The notes below the pieces were generated by a model. The model searched no databases and was not told the origin of the DNA. It saw nothing but the letters and a program-made list of their open reading frames with translations. A stretch of DNA of 64,000 bases from an uncultured Lachnospiraceae bacterium (lineage in GTDB: Bacteria; Bacillota; Clostridia; Lachnospirales; Lachnospiraceae), in assembly GCA_947626285.1 (NCBI GenBank), contig CANQRR010000001.1, positions 1 through 64,000 on the forward strand, given 5' to 3'. The position numbers and the translations under genes were made by a program. Below, piece by piece: positions 9,601 through 18,663 of this stretch (positions are counted from its first letter, which is position 1; each line of letters starts with the position of its first letter).

Positions 9601-12600
9601 CGGCGCCGTGGGCGGACACGATTACGTCGGCGGCATTGTCGGCTACAATGACGGCACGGATGGCACAGGCGGCACGATCAGCGGCTATACGACGGACGAC
9701 GTCGCAGTGACGGGCAACAATTTCACGGGCGGCGTGGTCGGCCTGAACACAGCGGCAGTGCTGTTTGGCGAGGAAGAACTTACCTGGCAGGCCGGTTCTG
9801 TGCAGGGCAACGGCTACGTGGGCGGCTATGCGGGCGCAAACATCATTGCTCCTGAAGCAGAGGTCACGGTGAAGCAGGCCGGCGGCGCGGCAAGCGTGAC
9901 GGCGAACGCGTTTGCAGGCGGACTCTTTGGTTATAACCGTATCGTGACAAAAGATCAGCTTGGTAAGTTCTTTGAGACATCGGAGGATATGGGAGAAGAG
10001 GCGTCGGACAACAGCGACATGAAACGGATGCTGGATGCGGCGAACAGCTTTGCTGAAGGAGCGTTCGAGGTGCCCACGCGTATCATATTCGGACAGGATA
10101 TCGCCGATAAGACGGCCGGAGTTGATGATCCGACAGCTGCCATGGAGATCACAAGGCCGGAGGCAGCGGAAGGAGAGACGGTTACCGAGATAACGGCGCA
10201 AATGTTTGCGGGCGGCGTACTGGGTTACAATGCGGCGCAGACGAAGCTGACGGTCAGAGATTATACAGGCGCAGCCAATGTGACGGCGACCGGCGGTCTG
10301 CTGATCAATGGAGACGGGGACGAGACGCTTCCTCTGGGAAGAAAGTACGGCGCAGGCAGGACCTACAGCTTCTCCGGCGGTATTCTCGGCTATGTGACAG
10401 AGAATACGACGCTTGAAAATTGCAGCTTTACAGGAAATGTGACAGCGGAGAACGCCACTTATCTGGGCGGTCTGGCAGAGCTCAACGAGGGCACGATCAA
10501 CGCCTGTACGGCATCGGCGATCGGCACGACGGCGCACGATTACGTGGGCGGCATCGCCGGGATCAATGGTTACAGAGAAAATGGCACAGAGGCGGAAGCG
10601 GCTGAGATTCAGGACAGTGCGGCCGAAACAGTCAACGGGCGCGACGTCGTAGGCGGCGTGGCGGCGGAGAACCACGGCAGGATCAGCGGAACGGCAGGAG
10701 CCGCTTCATTTACAGGAATGGTCAACGCTTCCGGCTCTGAGGCGGGCGGCGTTGCCGCGATCAATCACGGCACGATCGAGGGCGTTTCCGAGACAGGAGC
10801 GGTAACTGCTGCGGGCGATGCCGGCGGCATCGCGGGCAGGAATGCAGGCAGGATCATAAACAGTACGTCGAGGGGCAGCGTTTCTCTTATCCAGGCGGAG
10901 GGCGCGGCGCCGGTTCTGCCCGGCAGCGAACCCGTATACATCGGCGGTATCGCGGGCGAGAACCTTGCAAAGGGCGAGATTGCCGTGGGCGCGGAAGATT
11001 ATCAGGGAGAGGACGGTATGCCGAAGATCACTCCGGCAGCCGGCTCCTGCGCGGGCGGCATTGCGGGCAACAACCTGGGTACGATCATCGGCGGTGACTA
11101 TGCCGATCTCGAATCCACAGAGCCCGTGAAGGTTGTCATTAATATGGCTGATACGGATCATCCGGCCACGCTGGGCGGCGTCGCCGGCCGGAACGAAGGG
11201 ACGATCCGAAGAATCAATTACTGCGGCACGATAGACGGGCACGGCGACAGCATACAAGAGGCAGCGGCGTACGCTTACGGCGGCATCGCTGGCGTCAACA
11301 CCGGGGATGGCACCATTGAGGACTGTGTGCTTGGCGTTGGAAAAGAAATGAGCATTAAGACGGACGGACATAGCTACGTAGGCGGTATCGCCGGACGTAA
11401 CAGCGGAAACGCCAGGATTTCGGAGATATCGGAGGATGGAACCGCTTCGGATTCTCAAGTGACGATCGTAACCGCCGGTGCGTGGGCGACCGGTGGTATC
11501 GCGGGCGTGAATGAAGGAAAAGCGGCAGTTTTCGATGCTCTCAGCGGTGAAGGTTGGACAGTGACGTCGAAGAATAAAGAAGCGGCGGAAAGCAGCCCCG
11601 AGGTCAAGGCGGGTCCCGTGGGCGGCGTTATTGGCCAGCACACATCTTCCGGACGTCTGTATGGACTCGAAAATCATGCAAAAATAGACGGCGGCGAGGC
11701 GGCAGGCGGTATCGTAGGACGTGTAGCGGCGGGCAGCGATGAGCAGCAGCCTGCAAAAGTTGTCATACAGACTTGTACGAATTGCGGTTCGGTGACTGCG
11801 TCAGGCAGGGCAGGCGGTATCGTGGGCGAATGGACGTCTGCGGCTGACGGCAGCATCGGAGGCTGTGATAACGGAGTGAAATCCGAGGATTCGCCGACGG
11901 CAAAGGCGGGTGGCGATAACGGCGACTCAGCTGCAAAGATTACGTCCTCTGTCCCCGCAAGCGCTGCTGGTATCGTCGGAGGCTTCAGCGGCATGGGCGA
12001 AAAGCAGAACATCCGGCTGACTTCCTGCACGAATTTTGGTATCATCGAGAGTTCACTCGGTGCAGGCATTGCGCTGATTGGCGGTACGCAGCCGGGTACG
12101 GGCGGTACGGTGACCCTGACAGATTGCGCGAACGCCGGCAGCATTGTGAGCGGCGCCGGGATCGCAGCGTATTGCAGCAATCAGGCGGGCAGTGTTTCCC
12201 TGAAGCTCAACCGCTGCCGTAACTATGCGCGCTCGATGAAAGAGAATGAGTTTGCCGGACTGGTGGCGAACATCACCGCTGACGCGGGCGGAAATGCGGC
12301 GTTCGACGCAGGCAGCGCCGCTCTGAAAGAGAAGCTGATTACGATTGCGAACAGCATCGGCGTGGCGGATGTGAAGTATCCGACGGTTCCGATGATGGCT
12401 GAGGGGGATTATAAAAAAGTATCTGAACTTTTTGGAAATGATGAAGAAAATAAGAGCAAAGTTTACTACTACTCTGCGGATGGAACCGGTCCGCGTGTAC
12501 TTGAGAATGCAGGTACAGGCGCGGCAGTTTACTATAACGACGGCGCGTATCAGATGCCCGGAAAGGATGCTCCAGTTGAACTGCGTGATCTGAAAGCGAT

Positions 12601-15600
12601 CAATGCGCAGACATCGGATGAAACACCATTCGATCCGAACGCCGAGGGCTTCAGAGACGACTACCGAGGCAATTACAATCGTCTTGAGCTCACGCTGGCG
12701 CAGGCATGCATGAATCTGCAGGAAGGGAAAGCGGTCGACGTGAAAAATCCACTCAATGTGGAAGGCGGAGTGGTAGAGAACAACGGCGGCAGCCTGGATA
12801 TCAAATGGTGGAACATCGGTGAGAAAAAGCCGGATGGGTCCGGTAGCGATATTGTAGAGGAAGACGGAAACGGCGTCGTCTACAGAGCTGAGGTTCGGAT
12901 TCTTATTTACAACGATAAGACGCAGGCAGATGGAGATACAAATGGTTCGATGACTTCGATGCGCACAGTGCCGTTTGACGGCGAAGTGCGGGATTGTAGC
13001 ATAGACGTTCCCTCCCATTGGTATAACAAGTGGGCGAGAGTGGTCGTCGTCAACTACGCCTATAACGGAAAGGCATCGACTCCATGGATCTCCGATCCGA
13101 TTGAGATCCTGCCTGCTCTGGCTTCGCCGACACTTGAGGTTCGGCTTGCGGCAGCTGAGGAAGGCGGGGAAGCTGACAGTGCGCTTCAGTACAAACTGTA
13201 TCTGAACGATGCGGGGAACTATGCGGGTTGTACGCTGCAGTTTACGGTAACGTCGGAGTTCATAGGTCCGATTGAGAATCCGCAGACAGGCGGGACGGCA
13301 GGAGGAAACACGGAGGAAGGTACGCCTGAGACCGAGGAGGAAGGCCAACAGACAGACGCAGCCGGGAATACGCAGCCGGGCGTGAAAAGCAGTGCTTATA
13401 CGGTTAATGTTCCGGTAAGCGAACTGCCATGTCCGTTGACAAAAGAATTTTTAGAGAACCATAAGGCCCCTGAGACTTCCGGGACCACCGGGACAGGCAA
13501 TACGCCATTCTTCACGATGATGAATGGGAAGATACGCCTGAATTTTACCGATGTGCAGATGAAACCGTCGGATCCGCTGCAGGCGAGTGCGGCAATGAAC
13601 CCTGTCGCAGTGATCGCGACGGATGGAAGCGAGACTGCGCCGATGCCGGTGAAAGTGGAAGAGACGGGGGCGGAGCAGAGGTATGCTCCGTCTAAGAAGT
13701 CGAGCTTTACTGCATTACTTCCTTCCGGATATGACCTGGCAGGAGCCATCCTTTCGGCTGGACAGGAAGAATCGGTCAAACGGGACGGTAATACAGTGTC
13801 TGCCGCGCTTTTGTGCAAACCGGCGATGTATCGCGCGGAGTTGCTGGAGGACATCGCGCCGAAGGATACTGCGCAGAATTATCTGCTGAAGGACATTGTC
13901 ATTGCGTCGGCTCAACTGATATCGGATCAGAATTCGAACACTCTTTCGGTGAGCCTTCCGGTTCCGTCTGAGTATGCGGGACAGAAAGCGCATGCTCGGG
14001 TATATCCGCTGGCGATGAGCGGCGACGATGCAATGAACGGCGCCAGATTTACCTATTGTGTGGAGAGCGGATTGACACTGGAGGAGCTGACCGATTCGGA
14101 GAAGGGCTATGTAAGCACGACGGAGACGGCAACGCAGCCGGGCGGTGAAGAAACGCCGGATTCAGAGTCGGCAGAAGGGGCAGGAAACGAGACCGAGACG
14201 GATTCCGAGACTGCGGAGACGACGCCTACGGTGACGGTCGAGGTGAATAAGGGCTATAGTGTTGTCCTTGAGACAGGCGGTAAATTCAGCGTATACTACA
14301 GTCCGTTCCTTGCGAGTGGGAACGTGAATGTGCTGGATTGGGAAGAACCGGATTCTTCTGAGACTGCGCAGCCTGCGGCGTATGGCGCTGCCGGCTCGGG
14401 TGCAGGCGTAAAAGCGGCGGATGAGAAGTCCTCCGAAGAGGTCGTGGAGGACGAGACCGAGACGGAGACCGAGACGGAAGAGGAGGAGACCGAGGATCAG
14501 ACCGAGGACGATCCGGATCAGAGCGAGAGCGGCAGCAAGAATCCGGATGGGGATGACGATGACGATAATGAGCCGGATGAACCTGCGCTTCCGAAACCGC
14601 AGAGACCTGCGTTGTCTTCTGATTGGGAAAGCACCACGGGAACAAACAAGGAGAAAAATGAACCGAATCTGCCCCTTTCCGAGGCGGAGTTCCTGAAAGG
14701 CATTACATTGACGCCGAATTCTGCGAAGAATACGTCGGTCTTCATGTTCGCGGGAATTTACAGTCAGAGACCGGATCCGAACGATCCGAACCAGGAGCCG
14801 AACGATGAATATCTTCTGAAAGGCGCGCTGGATGCCACGCTTGCGGATTATCAGGAGCTTATGCAGTATCAGGGCTCATGGCCGCTCTTGTTTGACGATT
14901 CGTTTAACTTTAACCTGCCGTTGTCCTGCGCGGGCAAGTACCTGTGCGTATGGTTCCAGGCGATCGACAAAACGAATCCGGAGCTCAAGTCCGACTGGTC
15001 GGATTATTACTGGTTCCGTCTGCCGAGGGTGAGTCTGCAGGAGCCGAAGGTGACAAAGGCGGAGACTCCTTATGTGGAAACCGGCGAATTTGGGATTGAG
15101 ATATATGAAACAGAGGCTTCGGAAGACTCGGAGGATCCGGAGGACTTGGAGGGATCGGAAGATCCGGTAACGGTTGCTTTAACTGAGAACCTGACGCACG
15201 AGACTCTGACCTGGGATCAGACGATGTATCCGGGGACAGCGGGGTACAACGACGCCGGTTACAAGATAGAGCTTTACAGGCTGCTGGGGGCGGATGAGAC
15301 AGATGATGGGAAACCTACGGCTGCAGTGAATCTGATGCGCGATACAAAGGGCTATTATCTGGAGCTGAGTCCTGATTACTTCACGGCGGAAGAGCGAGCA
15401 AGTGAAGAATATAAGGATGACCTGTGTAAGAGAATCTCCCTTGAGCAGCTTGATAGGGAAGCAGAGTGGAGCGAAAAAGATAAGGCAGATGAAAAATTGC
15501 GTAATCTGTACCAGATTGAGCTGAACCAAAATGGATTGGAACTGGATCCGGACAAAGATTTTTACGCAGTCAGCTTTGGGGAAGATGAGGAGTCGGATGA

Positions 15601-16690
15601 TGCCGACGGTAAGTTCCCGATCATTCAGGTTCGCGAGTATGGCGATTTGCTGCCGAACGGAGAAGCTCAGATCACCAGAATTGAATACCGGCTGGTCCTT
15701 CCGGACATCACTCAGGATGAGATAAAGGATGAAGCAGGAACGGCCTACCCAGAGTACTCGCTCCTGCGCGGTCGCACGGCAGCCTACTGCACGCACAGCG
15801 TTGTGATATCGCCGCTGTTGGAAAGCGAGTATTACGGTGATTATTACAAGGAGGACAACGTGTCCACCAATGTGGAAGGCAAAGAATGTCTGGACATTGA
15901 GACAAACTGTGCGCAGCATACAAATTGGTGGTTCTATAAGACTGGCGAAGAGATGTCGACAGACACCAGCACGTGGGATAGGATAGCATACGATCGTGTC
16001 CTGATGCCGTATATGAGGCCTGACATGAAGGAGCTCATCGACCAGATCAACTGGTCGGATGAGGTGAAGAAGGGAACTGTTGCAGAGGAAGATCTGACAA
16101 AGGTTCTGGAAGGTCACCCGTTGGGAGAGTATATGCTGCTGCCGAGGGTCTTTGCAGAATTCCTGTATAAGGGTACAACGGCGGAGGCAGAGGCATATGC
16201 GTATGCTGCGACCTCTATGGATACCTTTGATCTGGACAGCCTGGCGAGCGATTCGTACAGCTTTGTCCTCGGCGATGACGGAACCCTGGAGCTTGAGACG
16301 TCGGATACCGGTTCGGATGAGATCATTTCGGAGGAACCGCTTCAGGAAGTTTCTGACGTGCCGATCATCGAGAACGGCGAGATCGTTTTGGAAGGTTTGG
16401 GAGATGAACTGATCATTGACGAGGAGCCTCAGACACAGTCTTCGGACTCGCAGACAGTTCCGGAATCGGTGATTCCGGAGCCCCAGACGCAGCTTCCGAC
16501 AGAAGGACAGACGCAGCCTCCGACGGAAACTCAGACACAGGCGCCCACAGAGCCTCAGACGCAGCTTCCGGTGGTGGAAGTGGTCACTGAGGCGGTGGAG
16601 GCGTTCACCGATCAGGCGGATGGCGTGATGGCAGAGGGCTTCCCGGAGATCCCGGCAGATACCGAAATGTTTGACGGGGAGGGCTATTGA
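6617..16690 (+). CDS. Giant prepilin-like GLUG-repeat surface protein (3357 residues)
   Basis: The N-terminus has a basic leader ending KRGG followed by FTLVEIIVVLALMGILL. Glu +5 is present and cleavage is predicted after residue 31, so it should be a PilD substrate. A globular region fills residues 60-650. About 28-30 repeats of the form (Y/F)VGGI(V/A)GxNxGxI follow, roughly residues 655-1800; this is the GLUG motif of large surface proteins, expected to form a beta-solenoid. Beta-rich and FN3-like regions follow, broken by a very acidic Glu/Asp/Thr linker (about 2600-2675). The end carries a Thr/Gln/Pro repeat (about 3270-3325) with no LPXTG motif or C-terminal membrane segment. ATG 6617 has GAGAGG 8 nt upstream; ATG 6659 would give a shorter leader. 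First gene of an operon with three minor pilins (stop overlaps the next start). Likely a pilus-tip adhesin; the ligand is unknown. Confidence 0.9.
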   Translation: MQQGKRGTEVKVQDMKKIMKNRQDAGRKRGGFTLVEIIVVLALMGILLAVSAGGIIGYTTYATYKRNSESAKTIFSAAQSAITYYKSSGKLDKLREDVEGLNHDPLHVPLFERDDTSGARESGALSYLMMSKDEDTYGKIKDAVKAGNTVDETLLGDDKKETVLLFKLLSDYMTDVDLYDASICVEFDALDGVVSGVFYSDKNQAFSYGEKEGAVDIIQRDESYLRKNGVGYYSTELSDRAPTEEVKNLKIKAAKMVNAESLDVQWFLEPKYQYLKSANDYRIELKERENDSSEEHTVAVIELDRSDVIGVPVETGSVAPRVQAKVTLYNSEDEGEKRYLTTEGVSEVDPGDGEDGKIWFHAYLVDDEDYEHGIALSLDVMDGYAGEVLAQEGLSDELLSTYSAYRLSYDDGATHYGLHTDGHYKVSANVSIVGSEGSEKGTDTAENVFFAAGESTHAYEIANARHLYNAGLHEQKEGGSNTYNITQSFAWGGPAGLLSFTGSETPVSSEAGESVADVDSAAQGERTTVKFYYHQKAYAYTNAAEGERTHYPAFPGIEKLNSGSVLCFAAAESGGEEESGEKTEEGEDKGSAIAPQTIDYLTLEPQVKQDGSVGSDGKVGLVRENSGTIQNIKLADVDVRGIVTKKDEAGNTQLIAGTNVGAFSGVNKGTLEAVETVSGYVTGGRNVGGIVGSLGSEITNLTDLKNGAEVSGIESVGGIVGSLGSGAVLSGMENTGIVCGWSAEDGEIPTMGATFSPDPATGRIMPKYIGGIVGYVESAQITDSVSNPAPQADAEGNTAALTADAAQARLYGTYVGGIAGYLSTGATVENCATGTEEDKDSYVLGENFVGGIVGMNAGGTLNSEGEKKSNGATVIGRRFVGGIVGANGMLDLSLGKTESTATHKEIVAFTSSTVLTGWENKGAVMATSQGSDGNTAAYVGGIAGVNAGTIANCKSTVRESGLFEELGGNTADYVGGIAGCNKGSLTSTDGSGAVSGAVGGHDYVGGIVGYNDGTDGTGGTISGYTTDDVAVTGNNFTGGVVGLNTAAVLFGEEELTWQAGSVQGNGYVGGYAGANIIAPEAEVTVKQAGGAASVTANAFAGGLFGYNRIVTKDQLGKFFETSEDMGEEASDNSDMKRMLDAANSFAEGAFEVPTRIIFGQDIADKTAGVDDPTAAMEITRPEAAEGETVTEITAQMFAGGVLGYNAAQTKLTVRDYTGAANVTATGGLLINGDGDETLPLGRKYGAGRTYSFSGGILGYVTENTTLENCSFTGNVTAENATYLGGLAELNEGTINACTASAIGTTAHDYVGGIAGINGYRENGTEAEAAEIQDSAAETVNGRDVVGGVAAENHGRISGTAGAASFTGMVNASGSEAGGVAAINHGTIEGVSETGAVTAAGDAGGIAGRNAGRIINSTSRGSVSLIQAEGAAPVLPGSEPVYIGGIAGENLAKGEIAVGAEDYQGEDGMPKITPAAGSCAGGIAGNNLGTIIGGDYADLESTEPVKVVINMADTDHPATLGGVAGRNEGTIRRINYCGTIDGHGDSIQEAAAYAYGGIAGVNTGDGTIEDCVLGVGKEMSIKTDGHSYVGGIAGRNSGNARISEISEDGTASDSQVTIVTAGAWATGGIAGVNEGKAAVFDALSGEGWTVTSKNKEAAESSPEVKAGPVGGVIGQHTSSGRLYGLENHAKIDGGEAAGGIVGRVAAGSDEQQPAKVVIQTCTNCGSVTASGRAGGIVGEWTSAADGSIGGCDNGVKSEDSPTAKAGGDNGDSAAKITSSVPASAAGIVGGFSGMGEKQNIRLTSCTNFGIIESSLGAGIALIGGTQPGTGGTVTLTDCANAGSIVSGAGIAAYCSNQAGSVSLKLNRCRNYARSMKENEFAGLVANITADAGGNAAFDAGSAALKEKLITIANSIGVADVKYPTVPMMAEGDYKKVSELFGNDEENKSKVYYYSADGTGPRVLENAGTGAAVYYNDGAYQMPGKDAPVELRDLKAINAQTSDETPFDPNAEGFRDDYRGNYNRLELTLAQACMNLQEGKAVDVKNPLNVEGGVVENNGGSLDIKWWNIGEKKPDGSGSDIVEEDGNGVVYRAEVRILIYNDKTQADGDTNGSMTSMRTVPFDGEVRDCSIDVPSHWYNKWARVVVVNYAYNGKASTPWISDPIEILPALASPTLEVRLAAAEEGGEADSALQYKLYLNDAGNYAGCTLQFTVTSEFIGPIENPQTGGTAGGNTEEGTPETEEEGQQTDAAGNTQPGVKSSAYTVNVPVSELPCPLTKEFLENHKAPETSGTTGTGNTPFFTMMNGKIRLNFTDVQMKPSDPLQASAAMNPVAVIATDGSETAPMPVKVEETGAEQRYAPSKKSSFTALLPSGYDLAGAILSAGQEESVKRDGNTVSAALLCKPAMYRAELLEDIAPKDTAQNYLLKDIVIASAQLISDQNSNTLSVSLPVPSEYAGQKAHARVYPLAMSGDDAMNGARFTYCVESGLTLEELTDSEKGYVSTTETATQPGGEETPDSESAEGAGNETETDSETAETTPTVTVEVNKGYSVVLETGGKFSVYYSPFLASGNVNVLDWEEPDSSETAQPAAYGAAGSGAGVKAADEKSSEEVVEDETETETETEEEETEDQTEDDPDQSESGSKNPDGDDDDDNEPDEPALPKPQRPALSSDWESTTGTNKEKNEPNLPLSEAEFLKGITLTPNSAKNTSVFMFAGIYSQRPDPNDPNQEPNDEYLLKGALDATLADYQELMQYQGSWPLLFDDSFNFNLPLSCAGKYLCVWFQAIDKTNPELKSDWSDYYWFRLPRVSLQEPKVTKAETPYVETGEFGIEIYETEASEDSEDPEDLEGSEDPVTVALTENLTHETLTWDQTMYPGTAGYNDAGYKIELYRLLGADETDDGKPTAAVNLMRDTKGYYLELSPDYFTAEERASEEYKDDLCKRISLEQLDREAEWSEKDKADEKLRNLYQIELNQNGLELDPDKDFYAVSFGEDEESDDADGKFPIIQVREYGDLLPNGEAQITRIEYRLVLPDITQDEIKDEAGTAYPEYSLLRGRTAAYCTHSVVISPLLESEYYGDYYKEDNVSTNVEGKECLDIETNCAQHTNWWFYKTGEEMSTDTSTWDRIAYDRVLMPYMRPDMKELIDQINWSDEVKKGTVAEEDLTKVLEGHPLGEYMLLPRVFAEFLYKGTTAEAEAYAYAATSMDTFDLDSLASDSYSFVLGDDGTLELETSDTGSDEIISEEPLQEVSDVPIIENGEIVLEGLGDELIIDEEPQTQSSDSQTVPESVIPEPQTQLPTEGQTQPPTETQTQAPTEPQTQLPVVEVVTEAVEAFTDQADGVMAEGFPEIPADTEMFDGEGY

Positions 16691-17304
16691 TGAAGAGGAC
16701 AGAGCAAAACCGGGGCGCGGCGATGGTGATCGTGCTGTGCGTGATGGTGGTTTTTCTGGCGCTGTCCACGACCATCGTCCTTGCCGGTTCGGTCGCGCTG
16801 AATACTGCCCGTACCGATGCTGGACGTGAGCTGGGAAAGGCGCAGGCAGTGTCTTTGAGCGAGGTATTCGTGCGGGATCTGACAGATGACAAAACGATTA
16901 CAGAGAGTTCCCCTTCCCTGAAGCGTTATGTGCGCGACAAGATCGTCGGGGGCTGGGTGCCCTATGACGAGAGTGAGAGTAAGGAAAAGAATGAAGACGC
17001 GGGCGCTGTAAAGTATTTTACGATGGACACCGAAGCAGGGGGTACTGCCGAGACACACCAGATCAGAATCGAGATGTACTGGGTCTGCGAGGGGGCTGCA
17101 GGAGCGCCCGTGTCGGAGGAAGAGCTTGGAAGCAAAGAAGTACGTCTGTTTGTGGATGTGATCAGCACCCTGAACGATGCTGAGTATCATGTGAAACGGG
17201 AATTTCAGTTGACCGCACTGGAAAAGTTGTCAGACGATCCTGCTGCGATATATCCATACAGATGGACGTGGACGGCATTGGGCAGAAACAAGGATCGGGA
17301 ATAG
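16690..17304 (+). CDS. Minor pseudopilin, PilX/GspK-like
   Basis: A 204-residue protein that starts on the last base of the preceding stop codon (TGATG overlap), so it is translationally coupled to the giant prepilin. The N-terminus MKRTEQNRG followed by AAMVIVLCVMVVFLAL is a prepilin-like hydrophobic helix lacking the usual Glu +5. That is the known pattern of PilX/GspK-type minor pilins, which cap the tip complex. The remainder is a soluble alpha/beta domain without recognisable motifs. Its place in a cluster with PilV- and PilW-like genes supports a role in pilus initiation or tip display of the giant protein. Confidence 0.75.
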   Translation: MKRTEQNRGAAMVIVLCVMVVFLALSTTIVLAGSVALNTARTDAGRELGKAQAVSLSEVFVRDLTDDKTITESSPSLKRYVRDKIVGGWVPYDESESKEKNEDAGAVKYFTMDTEAGGTAETHQIRIEMYWVCEGAAGAPVSEEELGSKEVRLFVDVISTLNDAEYHVKREFQLTALEKLSDDPAAIYPYRWTWTALGRNKDRE

Positions 17305-17326
17305 GAAAAGGCAGGTGAAGGCTGAG

Positions 17327-17737
17327 ATGAGACTGCGCAGACTATTAAAAAATACAAACGGTTCTTCTCTGATCTCTGTGCTGGTGGCGTTCGTGATCCT
17401 GCTGATTGGGATCGCGGGTTTCGCGCGCGCGGTGCAGACGGCCAACGATATGGTGCGTCGCGCCGAGCAGTTGAGCACGGCCACAGGTAAGATGCTCAGC
17501 GGCCCGGACGGTTTCTATGCCTCCTATGCGGCTATGCCTGTGAGGACGACGATTCTTAGGGTATACGAGACGAACAAGGCCGGAGAGGTTACCCCCAGCT
17601 CCGTCGCTGGCAGTGATAAGGGGGAGGCGTTTCGGCTTCACGGGCTCTTGCGTACCAGGGAATACGATGTGTCGATCAAAGATGCGGATGGTGGGGAAAC
17701 AGCAGCTATTAAGTATCAATTGCATTTCTATAAGTAG
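17327..17737 (+). CDS. Minor pseudopilin, PilV/GspI-like
   Basis: A 136-residue protein. The N-terminus MRLRRLLKNTNG is followed by SSLISVLVAFVILLIGIAG. The overall pattern matches PilV/GspI-type minor pilins (compare GFTLIEVLVA), but the usual F-T and Glu +5 are replaced by S-S and Ser. ATG 17327 is preferred to GTG 17315 because AGGTGAAGG lies about 6 nt upstream of it. It lies 22 nt after the PilX-like gene. Probable part of the minor pilin complex with its neighbours. Confidence 0.7.
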   Translation: MRLRRLLKNTNGSSLISVLVAFVILLIGIAGFARAVQTANDMVRRAEQLSTATGKMLSGPDGFYASYAAMPVRTTILRVYETNKAGEVTPSSVAGSDKGEAFRLHGLLRTREYDVSIKDADGGETAAIKYQLHFYK

Positions 17738-17754
17738 CAGAAAAGGCGGGAAAC

Positions 17755-18450
17755 ATGAAGAGATTACGAAAAGACTGCGAAGGCTTTACGCTTGTGGAGC
17801 TCATAGTGACGTTTACCTTGACTGCGATCTTTGTGGCCTCGGCGACGTTGGTGCTGAGCACGTTCATGCACAGCCATACGGTGGCAAGAGCGGTCGCCAC
17901 GGAGCAAAGTGTGTCGTCGATCGTGATGGAGACCATATCCGGTGCGCTCAGTTCGGCAAAATATGACTGCGTATTTGAGCAATTCACGGCGGACGCCTTG
18001 TCTGAACTTACCTGGGCCGATGAAGAAGAAAAGAAGAATTGCGCACTTCTGATCAGGACGGTCGATGGCAATTCTGAGGTGTGGTATGCAGACGGAGAGA
18101 GCGACAGCGTCGTGCGGATGTATCTGAAGCCGTCCGCAGAAGACCCGGATAAGAAATATCTTGCCTTGGACTACTATGCCGAACAGGAGAGCGCAACGCC
18201 CACGGGCACAGACAGAAAATGGGAATCTGCGCCTGCCCACTGGCAGCTTGGCGTCGGTGTTTACCAGCACTGTACGGTCGATGAATTCCATGTAAGTCCG
18301 ATAAAGAAAGAAAATTCCACCGCCGACAGCAGCTGCCTGAGCGTGAAGCTCAAACTTAAAAATGGTCTTGCGGGAGATGATAATTCCTTTACTATACAGC
18401 GTGCGTTCGACTGCTACAACCTTGCGCCGGAGAACATCGTGATCGAATGA
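17755..18450 (+). CDS. Minor pilin, PilW/GspJ-like
   Basis: A 231-residue protein. Leader MKRLRKDCEG is followed by FTLVELIVTFTLTAIFVAS, a canonical class III prepilin cleavage site with Glu +5. Its length and position after PilX- and PilV-like genes fit PilW/GspJ-type minor pilins. GGCGGG lies just before ATG 17755. Last gene of the 6617-18450 operon; the major pilin that follows has its own promoter. Confidence 0.78.
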   Translation: MKRLRKDCEGFTLVELIVTFTLTAIFVASATLVLSTFMHSHTVARAVATEQSVSSIVMETISGALSSAKYDCVFEQFTADALSELTWADEEEKKNCALLIRTVDGNSEVWYADGESDSVVRMYLKPSAEDPDKKYLALDYYAEQESATPTGTDRKWESAPAHWQLGVGVYQHCTVDEFHVSPIKKENSTADSSCLSVKLKLKNGLAGDDNSFTIQRAFDCYNLAPENIVIE

Positions 18451-18573
18451 TTCTGCGCCGCGTGCAGCACGGCTGTCCACCGTTTTCATTGATCAAACAA
18501 TACGCAGGTTCAGTCAAAAAAACGATTTCGTAAAAAAATCTGCACAAAACATTGGAAAAATGTACAAAAACAC

Positions 18574-18602
18574 TTGCAATTTCAGATCATTTCTTATATA
18601 CT
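18574..18602 (+). promoter_or_regulatory. Strong sigma-A promoter of the major pilin
   Basis: TTGCAA (18574-18579), 17-bp spacer, TATACT (18597-18602). Transcription would start near 18609, giving a 5' leader of about 55 nt before the GGGAGG ribosome site. This is the only clear promoter placed directly in front of any of the three pilin segments, so it would be the fixed expression site of the proposed shufflon. Confidence 0.8.
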
Positions 18603-18663
18603 GTAAAAGAAGATTTGGCAACGCAACACGAAATAAACTAACAGAATGATGGGAGGAAAAAAG

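Noticed and set aside
9587-12180. Long open frames on the minus strand opposite the giant prepilin
   Set aside because: They mirror the Gly/Ala/Val-rich repeats of the coding strand, have no ribosome sites, and show compositions typical of antisense shadows.
6617-14700. CRISPR array or tandem DNA repeat within the giant prepilin
   Set aside because: The repetition is at protein level (GLUG motifs of variable spacing), with no regular identical DNA repeats and spacers.
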